The translations under genes and the position numbers were made by a program. The notes beneath the pieces were generated by a model that was given only the letters and a program-made list of their open reading frames with translations, was not told the origin of the DNA and did no database searches. A stretch of DNA of 64,000 bases from Legionella_A sp963772805 (GTDB lineage Bacteria; Pseudomonadota; Gammaproteobacteria; Legionellales; Legionellaceae): contig CAVYYU010000008.1 of the NCBI GenBank assembly GCA_963772805.1, forward strand, positions 1 through 64,000, written 5' to 3'. Positions 17,427-26,766 of this stretch are shown piece by piece; the first letter of the stretch is position 1; each line of letters begins with the position of its first letter.

Positions 17427-17959
17427 GAAGTACATATCGTAAATATTTTATTTTAGTCTTACTGACGCTGGTTTTTGTGGCCCCCGGTTTGTCAGCCTAT
17501 ATTGTTTTTAATCATACGACATGGTTGAGTGCTGCCAAAACAAATAAAGGGACGCTGCTTAGTCCACCGATGTTGTTCGCCGACTCCGGCATGGAGTCTA
17601 AGTGGCGTCTGGTATTGTGGAGCCCGGCATCTTGCGATGCGGTCTGTCAGCAACAATTGGATAAGTTGGCGCGGGTGCGTTTGGCGTTGGGTAGACGCCT
17701 ATACCAGGTTGATCAATGGCTAGTGCTTGGAGCTGCTGCACCACAATTGAGTGAGGCCTTGGCTAATTTGCTGCACGACCAAGCTATCCAGGTACTCAGG
17801 TTGCCGTCCGACAAACTTGCACGCCAAGTTGGTTTGCCGATAGATTCTGAACTTTTTATTATGAATCCTGATGATTATCTCGTACTTGCTTATCAAGCAA
17901 CAAGCAAGCCAGGTGATATATATCACGATATTAAACGCTTGTTAAACGTAAAAGAGTAA
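17423..17959 (+). CDS. Membrane-anchored SCO/thioredoxin-like protein of the cytochrome oxidase cluster
   Basis: A 178-residue protein with an N-terminal membrane anchor (about 9-29) and a periplasmic thioredoxin-like part. CDAVC (Cys71, Cys75) has the CxxxC spacing of SCO copper chaperones after a W-L-V-L-W strand. The conserved distal His of SCO is not evident. It sits between SURF1 and ctaA, the usual place of a small conserved protein of oxidase clusters. A thiol or copper role in CuA assembly is inference. Confidence 0.72.
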   Translation: MRSTYRKYFILVLLTLVFVAPGLSAYIVFNHTTWLSAAKTNKGTLLSPPMLFADSGMESKWRLVLWSPASCDAVCQQQLDKLARVRLALGRRLYQVDQWLVLGAAAPQLSEALANLLHDQAIQVLRLPSDKLARQVGLPIDSELFIMNPDDYLVLAYQATSKPGDIYHDIKRLLNVKE

Positions 17960-17967
17960 CTGCTCCG

Positions 17968-18972
17968 ATGAAATTTATATCCCTTCGTTTTGTAACGACA
18001 CTCGCCTTGATTTTAGCACTTTCAGTGATGATGCTTGGCGCATACACGCGCCTTACCAATGCGGGTCTTGGCTGCCCCGACTGGCCCGGTTGTTACGGCC
18101 ATATGGTGCTGCCCTCGATTGCCAGTGAATTGTCGCATGCCCAAAGCCAATTCCCAGATGTCCCTATCGAGTCACGCAAGGCATGGACTGAGATGGCTCA
18201 TCGCTATGCGGCGGGTACGTTAGCGGTATTAATTCTGTTCATTTTTTTACGTGTATTTTTCAGCCAGGATAAGAAGCAACCTATTAGGACAATACCTGTC
18301 ATCTTGATAGGCTTAGTCGTCTTTCAAGCTTTACTTGGCATGTGGACCGTAACTTTGAAATTATTGCCTGTGGTGGTGATGGGTCACCTGCTCGGCGGTA
18401 TATTAATCTTTGTCAGTCTCTGCTATTTACGTTGGCAGTTGAGTGGTATTAGCGGTCAAAATCTGCCGCAGTGGCGCTTTTGGATAGGCTTAGGCCTAGT
18501 CATTGTCTTTTGCCAGATTGCGCTGGGTGGCTGGGTGAGTTCCAATTATGCGGGTATCGCATGCATTGGTTTCCCAGCCTGTAACGGACAATGGCTGCCT
18601 GCACTGCATTTTTCACAAGGGTTCAATTTGTTTTCACCGGTGGGCGCGAATTATCAGGGCGGTTTGCTCGATAATGATGTGCGGGTCACAGTTCAATTCA
18701 TCCATCGTTTGGGCGCGTTGATCACGGCTGCTTATATAGGCACCTTATCGCTGTTGATTGTCCTGCGTATTAAAGAAAGATATCTCCGCCTAACAGCGCT
18801 ACTGTCGCTGCTTGTTCTCGGGGTGCAATTTACGCTAGGTGTGATGAATGTTGTATATTTACTGCCGCTATCGGTAGCTGTGGCGCACAATGGCGGCGCG
18901 GCATTGCTGTTAGGTCTGATGGTTAGCATGTTTTACTTGTCAAAAGGAGACGCTGTCAATGCAGGCCACTAA
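17968..18972 (+). CDS. ctaA: Heme A synthase (COX15/CtaA)
   Basis: A 334-residue polytopic protein with eight predicted membrane helices. Hallmarks are GAYTRLTNAGLGCPDWPGCY near the N-terminus (helix 1-2 loop), MAHRYAAG, MGHLLGG, FIHRLGA and AVAHNGGAA (heme-ligating His in helices), and the internal repeat of the two halves. It oxidises heme O to heme A for aa3-type oxidase. It overlaps ctaB by 14 nt. Confidence 0.96.
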   Translation: MKFISLRFVTTLALILALSVMMLGAYTRLTNAGLGCPDWPGCYGHMVLPSIASELSHAQSQFPDVPIESRKAWTEMAHRYAAGTLAVLILFIFLRVFFSQDKKQPIRTIPVILIGLVVFQALLGMWTVTLKLLPVVVMGHLLGGILIFVSLCYLRWQLSGISGQNLPQWRFWIGLGLVIVFCQIALGGWVSSNYAGIACIGFPACNGQWLPALHFSQGFNLFSPVGANYQGGLLDNDVRVTVQFIHRLGALITAAYIGTLSLLIVLRIKERYLRLTALLSLLVLGVQFTLGVMNVVYLLPLSVAVAHNGGAALLLGLMVSMFYLSKGDAVNAGH

Positions 18973-19843
18973 TGTGCTACGAGTAAGCGCGATATGGAGT
19001 GATTATTTGGAGTTGTGTAAACCACGCGTTGTTGCTTTGATGCTATTGACCGCGTTAGTAGGCATGTATCTTGCGACGCCTGGTTGGGTTCCTCTAAACA
19101 CCTTGTGTGCGGCGATGTTGGGTATTGGTTTATGCGCGTCAAGTGCGGCAGCGATTAATCATATGGTTGATAAACGTATCGACGCCATTATGCTGCGCAC
19201 TCACAACAGGCCGATAGCTCATGGGCGTATTTCGTTAAAACAGGCTTGTTGGTTTGCAACTATTTTAGGGATTATGGGGTTGGTGGTGCTGAACAGCTTT
19301 GTTAATTCATTGACTGCAGTGCTCTCTTTTGTGACAATAATAGGGTATGCTGGTGTGTATACTGGTTATCTCAAGCGCGCCACACCACAAAATATTGTGA
19401 TTGGCGGTTTGGCAGGGGCGGCACCACCTTTACTGGGCTGGACTGCCGTAACAAACCAGCTTGATCCGCAAGCACTGCTTTTAGTATTGATAATATTTAC
19501 CTGGACCCCCCCGCATTTTTGGGCGTTAGCAATTTATCGTTATGAAGACTATCGGCATGCTGAAATTCCGATGTTGCCTGTGACCCATGGTATTCGTTAT
19601 ACCAAATTGAATGTGTTGTTATATACCATCCTGCTATTGGTTGTAAGTGTGCTGCCATTTGTGGTGGGTATGTGTGGTTGGTATTATTTAATTGGCGCCT
19701 TGCTGCTGGGGGTACGATTTTTGTATTGGGCTGTGGTGTTATATCGCAGTGAACAACCCATCGTTGCAATGCGTACGTTTCGATTTTCCATCATCTATTT
19801 GATGATGTTATTCCTGTTTTTGCTGATTGATCATTACCTATAA
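18959..19843 (+). CDS. ctaB: Protoheme IX farnesyltransferase (CtaB/CyoE)
   Basis: A 294-residue UbiA-type prenyltransferase with about nine membrane helices. The two Asp motifs are NHMVDKRIDAIMLRT (equivalent of NxxxDxxxD) and YRYEDYRHAEIPMLP. The CKPRVVALMLLTALVG start is typical of heme O synthase. It converts heme B to heme O, the substrate of CtaA encoded just upstream. It is translationally coupled to ctaA. Confidence 0.96.
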   Translation: MQATNVLRVSAIWSDYLELCKPRVVALMLLTALVGMYLATPGWVPLNTLCAAMLGIGLCASSAAAINHMVDKRIDAIMLRTHNRPIAHGRISLKQACWFATILGIMGLVVLNSFVNSLTAVLSFVTIIGYAGVYTGYLKRATPQNIVIGGLAGAAPPLLGWTAVTNQLDPQALLLVLIIFTWTPPHFWALAIYRYEDYRHAEIPMLPVTHGIRYTKLNVLLYTILLLVVSVLPFVVGMCGWYYLIGALLLGVRFLYWAVVLYRSEQPIVAMRTFRFSIIYLMMLFLFLLIDHYL

Positions 19844-19852
19844 GGGGATAGA

Positions 19853-20503
19853 ATGCCTGATAAAAAAAATCGTGTCATACTCACAGTGGCCGTGTTGGTT
19901 GCTTTTATGGCTTTGGTTTTAGGGGTGTTTGTTTCACAATATGTGTTTTCGAAAAAGAAAATTGATTTGAGCCAATTTCATGGCACTTATCTGGAAAAAG
20001 CACGTGAAGTTAATCAATTTTCCCTTACCGGTACAGATCAAAAAGTATTTGACAATACTAGCTTGCAGGGTCAATGGACGATGATGTTCTTTGGATTTAC
20101 CAACTGCGGATATCTTTGTCCCACCACCATGGCTGAGCTTGCTAAAATGTATCGGCTACTGGAAGAGAAGGGTGTGAAACCCTTGCCGCAAGTGATGATG
20201 ATATCTATTGATCCAGAGCGTGATAGCCTGGATAAGTTGGGGCAGTACGTAAAAGCGTTTAATCCTCACTTTTATGGTGCCACTGGTGATCAAAATGCGA
20301 TTAAAATGATGACTCGCGAAATGGGTGTTGCCTATGCCAAGGTAGCTCTTCCTAATAGTGAGGATACAAAAAATTACGATATGGAGCACACCGGTGCTGT
20401 GATGCTATTTAATCCAAAGGGTGAATTGACGGCCTTTTTCACGACCCCCCATCAGGCGGAGTTATTGGCAAGAGACTATCAGGTGTTGATCCCCTCTGCT
20501 TAA
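19853..20503 (+). CDS. SCO1/SenC copper chaperone
   Basis: This 216-residue SCO protein has an N-terminal membrane anchor (about 9-31), a thioredoxin fold with copper ligands Cys85 and Cys89 (FTNCGYLCP) and His179 (MEHTGAVM), and the SIDPERD motif (118-124). It delivers copper to the CuA site of cytochrome c oxidase subunit II. The order SURF1, thioredoxin-like, ctaA, ctaB, sco is standard, but the structural oxidase genes are not in this window. Confidence 0.95.
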   Translation: MPDKKNRVILTVAVLVAFMALVLGVFVSQYVFSKKKIDLSQFHGTYLEKAREVNQFSLTGTDQKVFDNTSLQGQWTMMFFGFTNCGYLCPTTMAELAKMYRLLEEKGVKPLPQVMMISIDPERDSLDKLGQYVKAFNPHFYGATGDQNAIKMMTREMGVAYAKVALPNSEDTKNYDMEHTGAVMLFNPKGELTAFFTTPHQAELLARDYQVLIPSA

Positions 20504-20814
20504 GGCTTGGTTTATATCTAAATTTACTCGCCCTCAGTTCCTTTTTCAATTTAATAAAGGTCTGTTTATGCGCGTGTCATGATTGGCTGCGCGGGGTATT
20601 TTTTTGCTGTAGTTAACAGCGACAGTTAGTTGAGTGTTCTAAACTTAATTTACGGGTTGTTGAGATGGCCGTTAGGAATTGATTTTCTTCGCATCGCTGC
20701 TCGCATACTAACGTGTATGCTATGCGCACAAACAATGCCTAACGACGCAAGTTAGTGAAATGTTACCAGCTCTTAATGGAACAAAAAATAAATTAACCAA
20801 GGAAATATGAAGTC
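20504..20814. other. 311-nt intergenic region
   Basis: No coding frame was recognised. At about 20670-20745 an outer pair CGTTAGG/CCTAACG encloses an inner hairpin GCATAC-TAACGT-GTATGC. It may be a small palindromic repeat, but I see no second copy in the window. The last 40 nt serve as the leader of rimK, with an AAGGAAAT ribosome binding site. Confidence 0.45.
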
Positions 20815-21723
20815 ATGAAAATCGCGATACTGGCGACCAACCCTAAATTATATTCGCATCAACGTCTGCTGGATGCGGGCAAAGAGGCGGGGCATGAAAT
20901 TGAAGTTATCAACCCCTTATATTGCTACATGAATATTTCTTCTTCATGTCCCAATGTCCATTATCGTGGCGGTCAGTCTTTGCCCCATTTTGATGCCGTG
21001 ATTCCTCGTATTGGCGTTTCTAATACGTTTTATGGCACGGCCGTATTACGCCATATGGAAACGATGGGTATGTATTCTTTGAATGAATCGATATCGATCT
21101 CCCGTTCGCGCGATAAATTTCGTTCGCTGCAGTTATTGGCGCGGAAAGGCATTCCGATGCCTTCAACCAGTTTTGCACAATCTCCTGACGACACAGAAGA
21201 TTTGGTTCGTATGGTCGGCGGGGCACCATTGGTCATTAAATTGCTGGAAGGCACGCAAGGTAAGGGCGTGGTTTTGGCGGATAGCCACCAGTCCGCGGTG
21301 AGCATTATCAATGCTTTTAAAGAAATGCACGTTAACATCCTGGTGCAAGAGTTTATTGAAGAATCGCGTGGTATGGATATTCGTTGTTTTGTTATTGGTG
21401 ACAAAGTGGTGGCTGCTATCAAGCGCCAAGCCAAAGACGGGGAGTTTCGCGCCAATGTTCATCAGGGCGGGGCGGCACATAAGGTAAAACTCACACCACA
21501 AGAACGAACAATTGCGATAGCAGCAGCAAAAACAATGGGGTTGAAAGTAGCTGGTGTTGATATGTTACGCTCAAATAATGGCCCATTGGTGCTGGAAATC
21601 AATTCATCTCCAGGGTTGGAAGCGATTGAAAAAACCACACAAATTAATATTGCCGGTAAAATTATTCAGTATCTGGAAAAACATGCCAAACCACTGAGCG
21701 TGAATAAACGATTCCAGGGGTAG
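20815..21723 (+). CDS. rimK: RimK-type ATP-grasp ligase (ribosomal protein S6--L-glutamate ligase)
   Basis: A 302-residue RimK, close in length to E. coli RimK (300). Visible motifs are INPLYCYMN and the PRIG strand at the N-terminus, SRDKFRSLQLLARKGIPMP, the nucleotide-binding VIKLLEGTQGKGV, VQEFIEESRGMDIRCFVIG, the RQAKDGEFRANVHQGG loop and metal-binding EINSSPGLEAIE. RimK adds glutamate residues to the C-terminus of ribosomal protein S6. It stands alone; no rimB homologue is adjacent. Confidence 0.95.
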   Translation: MKIAILATNPKLYSHQRLLDAGKEAGHEIEVINPLYCYMNISSSCPNVHYRGGQSLPHFDAVIPRIGVSNTFYGTAVLRHMETMGMYSLNESISISRSRDKFRSLQLLARKGIPMPSTSFAQSPDDTEDLVRMVGGAPLVIKLLEGTQGKGVVLADSHQSAVSIINAFKEMHVNILVQEFIEESRGMDIRCFVIGDKVVAAIKRQAKDGEFRANVHQGGAAHKVKLTPQERTIAIAAAKTMGLKVAGVDMLRSNNGPLVLEINSSPGLEAIEKTTQINIAGKIIQYLEKHAKPLSVNKRFQG

Positions 21724-21895
21724 CAATATCGCAACTGCCTTGACATTGTCATTGTAAAATTCAGGGCAGAATGCAGCGTAGATTAGACGAAGCCCTAGTC
21801 TGTGGAGAGTGTGGCAAGAGGCATCGTTCCGTTGTAAAAAAATAGAGCACTTAGTCTGTTTTAAAAAATAAAAGCCTAGAATAGGACTATTTTAA

Positions 21896-22537
21896 TTGGT
21901 TCAAAATAATTTCAGTATTTCTACAATCAGGATACTATCAGTTTGTCATGTTTTTTTAATAACAATAAGTAACGTGTTGGTACAGTATCCTTTTAGCATC
22001 TTAGGCTTTCATACGACTTGGGGTGCTTTTTCTTATCCCGCAATTTTTATTTTAACCGACCTGACTACACGATTTTTCAATGCAAATATTGCTCGAAAAA
22101 TTGTTTTTCGTAGCATGGTTCCTGGGTTAGTGATCTCTTATATTATCGTTAGCTATATCGACGTAGTAAGCACTCAGAGCTGGAGTGGTTTATTTGTGTT
22201 TCACCCAATGCCACTTCGTATCGCCTTAGCGTGTTTTATTGCTTATACTGTTGGCCAGCTTCTTGATATCTTAGTGTTCCAACGTTATCGTAATAACTTT
22301 TCCTGGTATCTAGCCCCAGCCCTTTCGACTACAGTGGGTAATTGCGTCGACACGATTTTGTTTTTTACTATTGCTTTTTATCACAGCAGCAACCTATTTT
22401 TAAGTCAACATTGGCTGGAAGTAGCTGAAGTTGATATGGTTATCAAAATTGCGATTAGCTTAATGGCTTTTGTTCCAATATATGGATTTGTATTAAATAT
22501 GTTTAACATGAACATGTTGAAAAAAGAATCATTATAA
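21896..22537 (+). CDS. yhhQ: Queuosine precursor transporter (YhhQ/VUT family)
   Basis: A 213-residue membrane protein with six or seven helices, matching E. coli YhhQ along its length (SNVLVQYPFSILGFHTTWGA, IFILTDLTTR, RIALACFIAYTVGQLLDI, ALSTTVGNCVDTILFF). YhhQ imports preQ0/preQ1 for tRNA queuosine synthesis. The likely start is TTG at 21896 with TAGGAC about 9 nt before; no better in-frame ATG precedes the conserved region. I looked for a preQ1 aptamer upstream and did not find one. Only 37 nt separate it from the next gene. Confidence 0.92.
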   Translation: MVQNNFSISTIRILSVCHVFLITISNVLVQYPFSILGFHTTWGAFSYPAIFILTDLTTRFFNANIARKIVFRSMVPGLVISYIIVSYIDVVSTQSWSGLFVFHPMPLRIALACFIAYTVGQLLDILVFQRYRNNFSWYLAPALSTTVGNCVDTILFFTIAFYHSSNLFLSQHWLEVAEVDMVIKIAISLMAFVPIYGFVLNMFNMNMLKKESL

Positions 22538-22574
22538 ACGGCTAACATATACACCCAAAAATAAAAGGTAGGTT

Positions 22575-23174
22575 ATGGATATGTGTTTAGAATCAACTCT
22601 ATTGAACCATGACGTCTTAACTGGCCGTTATATCCAGCTAGAGCCCATTTCAGCCTATCATCATGACGGTTTGCGTAATGCTGCTGATCATGAGTCAATA
22701 TGGGCGTATATGCCGCATAAAGCTACAAGTGACTTGTTTGACGATTGGTTTGATAATTGCCTTGTTGAAATGTCTTCTGATGAACAAATCACATATGTAG
22801 TTCGTGATACAAGCAGTCAATCCATTTTGGGAGCTACTGCGTATTATGATATTCAATTAGATAGTAAACGTCTTGCTTTAGGTTACAGTTGGTATACTCC
22901 TGATGCGTGGGGAACTAAGGTAAATCCTGAGTCAAAGTTACTTATGTTAACGCAAGCTTTTGAACGTTGGGATATTAACCGAATTGAAATTGGCACAGAC
23001 TCTCGTAATAGGCATTCCTATAATGCCATCCGCAAATTGGGAGCAACAGAAGAGGGTATATTACGGCAACATATGATTCTTCATGATGACGCCGTAACGG
23101 ATACAATTATTTTTAGTATCCTTTTGTCTGAGTGGTCAAATGTAAAAAAAGAGTTATTGCAACGGTTATATTGA
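22575..23174 (+). CDS. GNAT-family N-acetyltransferase (RimJ/RimL-like)
   Basis: A 199-residue acetyltransferase of the GNAT_3 subgroup. The LTGRYIQLEPISAYH start, SILGATAYYDI strand, the acetyl-CoA region around YTPDAWGTKVNPESKLLML, and NRIEIGTDSRNRHSYNAIRKLG with EGILRQH are typical. The substrate is unknown; relatives acetylate protein N-termini or small molecules. It lies 37 nt after yhhQ and may share its transcript. Confidence 0.9.
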   Translation: MDMCLESTLLNHDVLTGRYIQLEPISAYHHDGLRNAADHESIWAYMPHKATSDLFDDWFDNCLVEMSSDEQITYVVRDTSSQSILGATAYYDIQLDSKRLALGYSWYTPDAWGTKVNPESKLLMLTQAFERWDINRIEIGTDSRNRHSYNAIRKLGATEEGILRQHMILHDDAVTDTIIFSILLSEWSNVKKELLQRLY

Positions 23175-23510
23175 TAAAGGGCGTTTTTGCAAAGGAGCCG
23201 TTAGTTTTTTTACGCTAATCTAATCCTCTTGCTGCTTTTGGCTCCGGAGGGGGCGGAAGATGAGGTTCAAGGTATCCGGGCTCTCGGAAATACATTTTTC
23301 CTGGCAGTTCTCATTTCAAAAACCAACCTAGAGACACTAATTTGGTTTCGAAATCTAAAATGATCATATACCGTAGGTTGGTGCTGAACACAGCGAAGCC
23401 TAACAATCGTGGCACAGCAAGCGCCCTTGTTGGACTTCGTTACCGCTCCGCACCAATCTGATTCCTATCGCTACGATCAGATGACGTACCTGGGGAGTTA
23501 CGTGACATCT
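23175..23510. other. 336-nt intergenic region with a decayed REP copy
   Basis: It holds a weak hairpin near 23180-23215 followed by a T tract, a possible terminator for the acetyltransferase. It also holds the degenerate palindrome at 23373-23459 listed separately. I see no gene. Confidence 0.5.
23373..23459. repeat. Degenerate REP-like element, copy B
   Basis: It begins GTAGGTTGGTGCTGA and contains GCGAAGCC-TAACA, then GTTGGACTTCG and GCACCAAT as the opposite arm. It is the same family as 10928, 34479 and the 63259 array but with many mismatches between the arms, so it is an older copy. Confidence 0.75.
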
Positions 23511-23750
23511 CTAGTTATGCCGTTCATCACTTTTACCCAATAACCAATCGGCATTAACTTCCAGTTCTTCCGCAAGCAATTCAAGCAGGGGGGCGTCAGG
23601 GTTGGTGCTGCCGCTTAATATGGCTGCTGCCTTGAATCGCGGGATTTTAATAAGTTTTGCAAATACTTCCACGCGCTCATCACTGCGCTGTGGAACGCCG
23701 ATTTCGTCTAGTTCTTTATTTAGACGTTCTGAAAATTGTTTATTAGTCAT
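23511..23750 (-). CDS. Small XRE-like helix-turn-helix regulator
   Basis: A 79-residue protein. The ATG at 23750 is chosen because it has a perfect GGAGGTGAAT ribosome binding site; the frame extends further upstream without one. A helix-turn-helix of the lambda-repressor type is suggested by FAKLIKIPRFKAAAIL, then LLELLAEELEVNADWLL (about 24-72), ending in the L-x-V-x-x-x-W-L-L pattern typical of XRE/Cro proteins. The target is unknown. It stands alone. Confidence 0.7.
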   Translation of the reverse strand: MTNKQFSERLNKELDEIGVPQRSDERVEVFAKLIKIPRFKAAAILSGSTNPDAPLLELLAEELEVNADWLLGKSDERHN

Positions 23751-23894
23751 ATTCACCTCCAGGAGGCCAATAAATATCGTTACAATTCGTTTCTGCTCTA
23801 AGATATCGATGAACAGATTGCTAGTCCTAGCTTTGGTATAGCACAATTTCATCGATTAGCAATTTTATGAGCAGTTTTGTTTGAAAATAATCGT

Positions 23895-24890
23895 TCAGTT
23901 TTGTATCGACGCGATGTCAATGATTGCATCAACCCACCGTTCGCTGTCATTAATGCAGGGAACCAGTGTTAATTGAACGCCACCTAGATCCAGCCATTGT
24001 TTCCTGGCACGCATGCCAATCTCCTCTAGTGTTTCGAGGCAATCTGCGACAAAAGAGGGGCACGCAACAGCCAAGTTTTTTACGCCTTGGGCTACCAATT
24101 CTTGCAGTATCTTATCGGTGTAGGGTTGTATCCAAGGTGTTCGTCCTAATCGCGATTGAAATGAGGTGCTATATTGCGTATCAGTCAAGCCGAGATGTTT
24201 AGCCAGCGATGCACTGGTGCGTAAGCACTGCGCGCGATAACAGCTCTGGTTATCAAGGGACGCAGGTGAACATGAACTTATACACACGTCTTTGCAATGA
24301 TTTTTAAGAAGATGCTTTTCTGGTACCCCATGATAGCTGAATAAAATATAATCATGGGTAGCTAGGTGGGGTGCTATCAGCTCAGCTTGTGCCTGTATAA
24401 ATCCTGGATGTTGATGGAAATCGCGAACAATAGATAATGAGGGTAGGATCGATTGTTGTGCTAGGAGCTGCATCACGTGTGCAATAGAGGAGCCGGTTGC
24501 TGCAGAGGAATATTGCGGATACAGCGGTAGCACACAAATGTGTTCACATGCCTGCAACTCTGCCAAAGCTTTATCAATGCTGGGGTTGCCATAACGCATC
24601 CCCAGGGCTACTTTGCAATGCGTGCTAAGACGTGCTTGTAGTTTTTTTAGTAAATCTTGGCTGTGTACCAGCAATGGCGAGCCTTCTTCAGTCCAGATGG
24701 CCTGATAGGCATGTGCTGATTTGCGTGGTCTAAAAGGAAGGATGACGCCATAGAGAAGCAAATAGCGCAGGGGGGCTGGTAAATCGATAACGCGTCGGTC
24801 AGCGAGAAATTCACGCAAGTAGTGCCTAACGGCCTTGCTATCGGGGCTGTCGGGGGTGCCTAGATTAATTAATAATAAGCCGTATTTCAT
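23895..24890 (-). CDS. hemH: Ferrochelatase
   Basis: A 331-residue ferrochelatase that inserts ferrous iron into protoporphyrin IX. Marks are LLLINLGTPDSP (4-15), FLADRRVIDLP, the SYHGVPEKH region with the active-site His, FQSRLGRTPWIQPYTD, and FVADCLETLEEI. Upstream in-frame residues to 24959 have no family counterpart, so the ATG at 24890 is taken, although no clear ribosome binding site is seen. It has four clustered Cys in CKDVCISSCSPAS-x-C (about 205-220). That cluster might be a metal site or disulfides, and I cannot tell which. Confidence 0.93.
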   Translation of the reverse strand: MKYGLLLINLGTPDSPDSKAVRHYLREFLADRRVIDLPAPLRYLLLYGVILPFRPRKSAHAYQAIWTEEGSPLLVHSQDLLKKLQARLSTHCKVALGMRYGNPSIDKALAELQACEHICVLPLYPQYSSAATGSSIAHVMQLLAQQSILPSLSIVRDFHQHPGFIQAQAELIAPHLATHDYILFSYHGVPEKHLLKNHCKDVCISSCSPASLDNQSCYRAQCLRTSASLAKHLGLTDTQYSTSFQSRLGRTPWIQPYTDKILQELVAQGVKNLAVACPSFVADCLETLEEIGMRARKQWLDLGGVQLTLVPCINDSERWVDAIIDIASIQN

Positions 24891-24988
24891 TAAGACGAAG
24901 GTGTTAACTAAACCATCGCGATATAATACAGTACAAATAGCGATATAGCAGCTTTTCACTGACTATATCGCTGCTCACGATGGCCGGT

Positions 24989-25219
24989 TTAAGCCATTTC
25001 TTCTTCGGCAACTTCTTCCAGGGCTGCGACGTTTGTCGCATGCAATCCGCGTTCGCCGTTTTCGAGGTCAAAATTAACAATTTGTCCGGCAAGCAGCGTT
25101 TTATAACCGGTGCCTTGAATTGCGGAAAAATGAATGAAAATATCGTCGCCGCCACCTTCAGGTACTAAAAATCCCCAACCTTTTGCATTATTAAACCATT
25201 TGACTTCGCCTGTAGCCAT
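24989..25219 (-). CDS. Cold-shock domain protein (CspA/CspD type)
   Basis: A 76-residue OB-fold protein with RNP1 KGWGFL and RNP2 DIFIHFSAI, VKWFNNAKGWGFL start and an acidic C-terminal tail (EEVAEEEMA). It binds single-stranded RNA or DNA. The ribosome binding site AGGAGGAAT is strong. It is separate from hemH; the upstream region is described below. Confidence 0.96.
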   Translation of the reverse strand: MATGEVKWFNNAKGWGFLVPEGGGDDIFIHFSAIQGTGYKTLLAGQIVNFDLENGERGLHATNVAALEEVAEEEMA

Positions 25220-25528
25220 AATTCCTCCTTTTGCTAAAGCGGATCAATCGTCGACTGGTTCGTTGACACGCATGTCAACTTTAGTCGAGCAATTGCATTT
25301 GTCCATAAATGACAATTGTTAAACAAACCCATATTTAATGGGACATCTCAACATAACCTAAAAATGATATAACTCTCAATACTTTTTTATTAAAAATAAT
25401 CAAATCAATTTATTTATAGTATTTTCAAAGAGATGTTGTTGATTATTGGCGCGTCATAGTTAAATTAGACACAAAAAACACAAGACGAGACTCGAATTTA
25501 TCGAGTGAAAAAATTGAATTCATGTGAC
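25220..25528. other. 309-nt intergenic region upstream of the cold-shock gene and after corA
   Basis: The half next to the cold-shock gene would contain its promoter and leader. Near corA, ACTCGA (25490-25495) and TCGAGT (25501-25506) form a 6-bp hairpin followed on the minus strand, after a spacer, by a T run. It is a weak corA terminator candidate. No gene is seen. Confidence 0.45.
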
Positions 25529-26509
25529 CTAAAGCCATTTTTTCTTTCGGAAATAGCGAAAGGGAATCCATGCTGAAAGAACCATAAGAAGGATAGAAAC
25601 AGGATACCCGCCAAACCACGAGAGCTCTGGCATGTGCTGAAAATTCATGCCGTATACGCTCGCTATTAGCGTTGGGGGCAAAAAAATGACCGCAGCAACC
25701 GAAAGTATTTTGATAATACTATTTTGCTCGATATTAATCATTCCCAGCGTTGCATCAAGCAGGAAATTTACTTCAGAAGAGATGAAAATAGCGTAGTCAC
25801 TGAGCGCCCTGATGTCTTTGTTGACGACTGCCAGGCGTGATTTTAAATCGTCGTCCATTTTGCTGGTGTATTTTTGTTCAAAAAAAGAGAGCAAGCGGAT
25901 GAATGACACCAAACTATCACGGGTTTTTGTCCCCAGTACGCCATTGATACCAATCGCCTGCAATATTTGCTTATAGGTAACTTCTCCTGAGGTCTGGCTA
26001 TTTTCGTCTTTATGAAAAATCATGTGTGAAATTTCATCAAATTTATAACTGACTTTTTCCAGAATATCAGCGAGCCTGTCGGTGGTCGTTTCAAGCAGAC
26101 TAATAAACATATCAATAGCATTGTGTTCGTTATTTTTCGAACGCTTCAGCTTGGAGATATATAAATTAAACGCAAGTGGCTCGATATAGCGGATCGTAAT
26201 TAATCTGTTTTCAGAAAGAATAAATGTCACTGCATCGGCCTTGGCTTCGGGTTGATCGGATTGGGCGACCATGGTGGCTGTCATGTAGAGGGTGTCTTCC
26301 TCGGCATACAGCCGGCTTGAAGGTTCAATCTCTACCATTTCTTGTTTGCTCGGAATATCAAGCTGCAGGTAATGCTCAGCGAAGTCTTTTTCGCTTTCTG
26401 TTGGACACAGTAAATCTATCCACAGTGCATTCTGAATCATGTCTTTGTTTGTATCAGTAATTTCAGTGGACTGAATGCCCGATGTGGTTTGAACATATGC
26501 TGTGAGCAT
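25529..26509 (-). CDS. corA: CorA-family magnesium/cobalt transporter
   Basis: A 326-residue CorA. It has a long cytosolic alpha/beta domain with a stalk helix (about 130-260), two membrane helices at the C-terminus (about 264-285 and 295-315), and the pore motif YGMNF between them. The basic C-terminal tail RYFRKKKWL is typical. It is a pentameric Mg2+/Co2+ channel of the inner membrane. It is transcribed divergently from the antiporter gene across a 257-nt gap. Confidence 0.95.
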   Translation of the reverse strand: MLTAYVQTTSGIQSTEITDTNKDMIQNALWIDLLCPTESEKDFAEHYLQLDIPSKQEMVEIEPSSRLYAEEDTLYMTATMVAQSDQPEAKADAVTFILSENRLITIRYIEPLAFNLYISKLKRSKNNEHNAIDMFISLLETTTDRLADILEKVSYKFDEISHMIFHKDENSQTSGEVTYKQILQAIGINGVLGTKTRDSLVSFIRLLSFFEQKYTSKMDDDLKSRLAVVNKDIRALSDYAIFISSEVNFLLDATLGMINIEQNSIIKILSVAAVIFLPPTLIASVYGMNFQHMPELSWFGGYPVSILLMVLSAWIPFRYFRKKKWL

Positions 26510-26766
26510 GGATATATCCTTGCCTTATAATCGAAATTGGATAGTTTGATTACACTTGAGTGTTACTGTTTTATTCGATGTAGTATAGGCAGAATTATTT
26601 ATGATTTGCTAGGTATGTAGTGTCTATAGTTAACGCTTAATTCGGGCTAAATTGCTCCTTTCGGCAGTGATTTAGCTACAATTCCATTCATTCAATTGTT
26701 TTAGCTGTCAACTTGGTTTATTTTGGAATAAACCGTTTGCAATTTTTCTATTATTGGTAAAACAGT

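Noticed and set aside
21724..21895. preQ1 riboswitch upstream of yhhQ
   Set aside because: An A-rich stretch is present but I could not find the required stem-loop with the C-rich loop and pairing tail.
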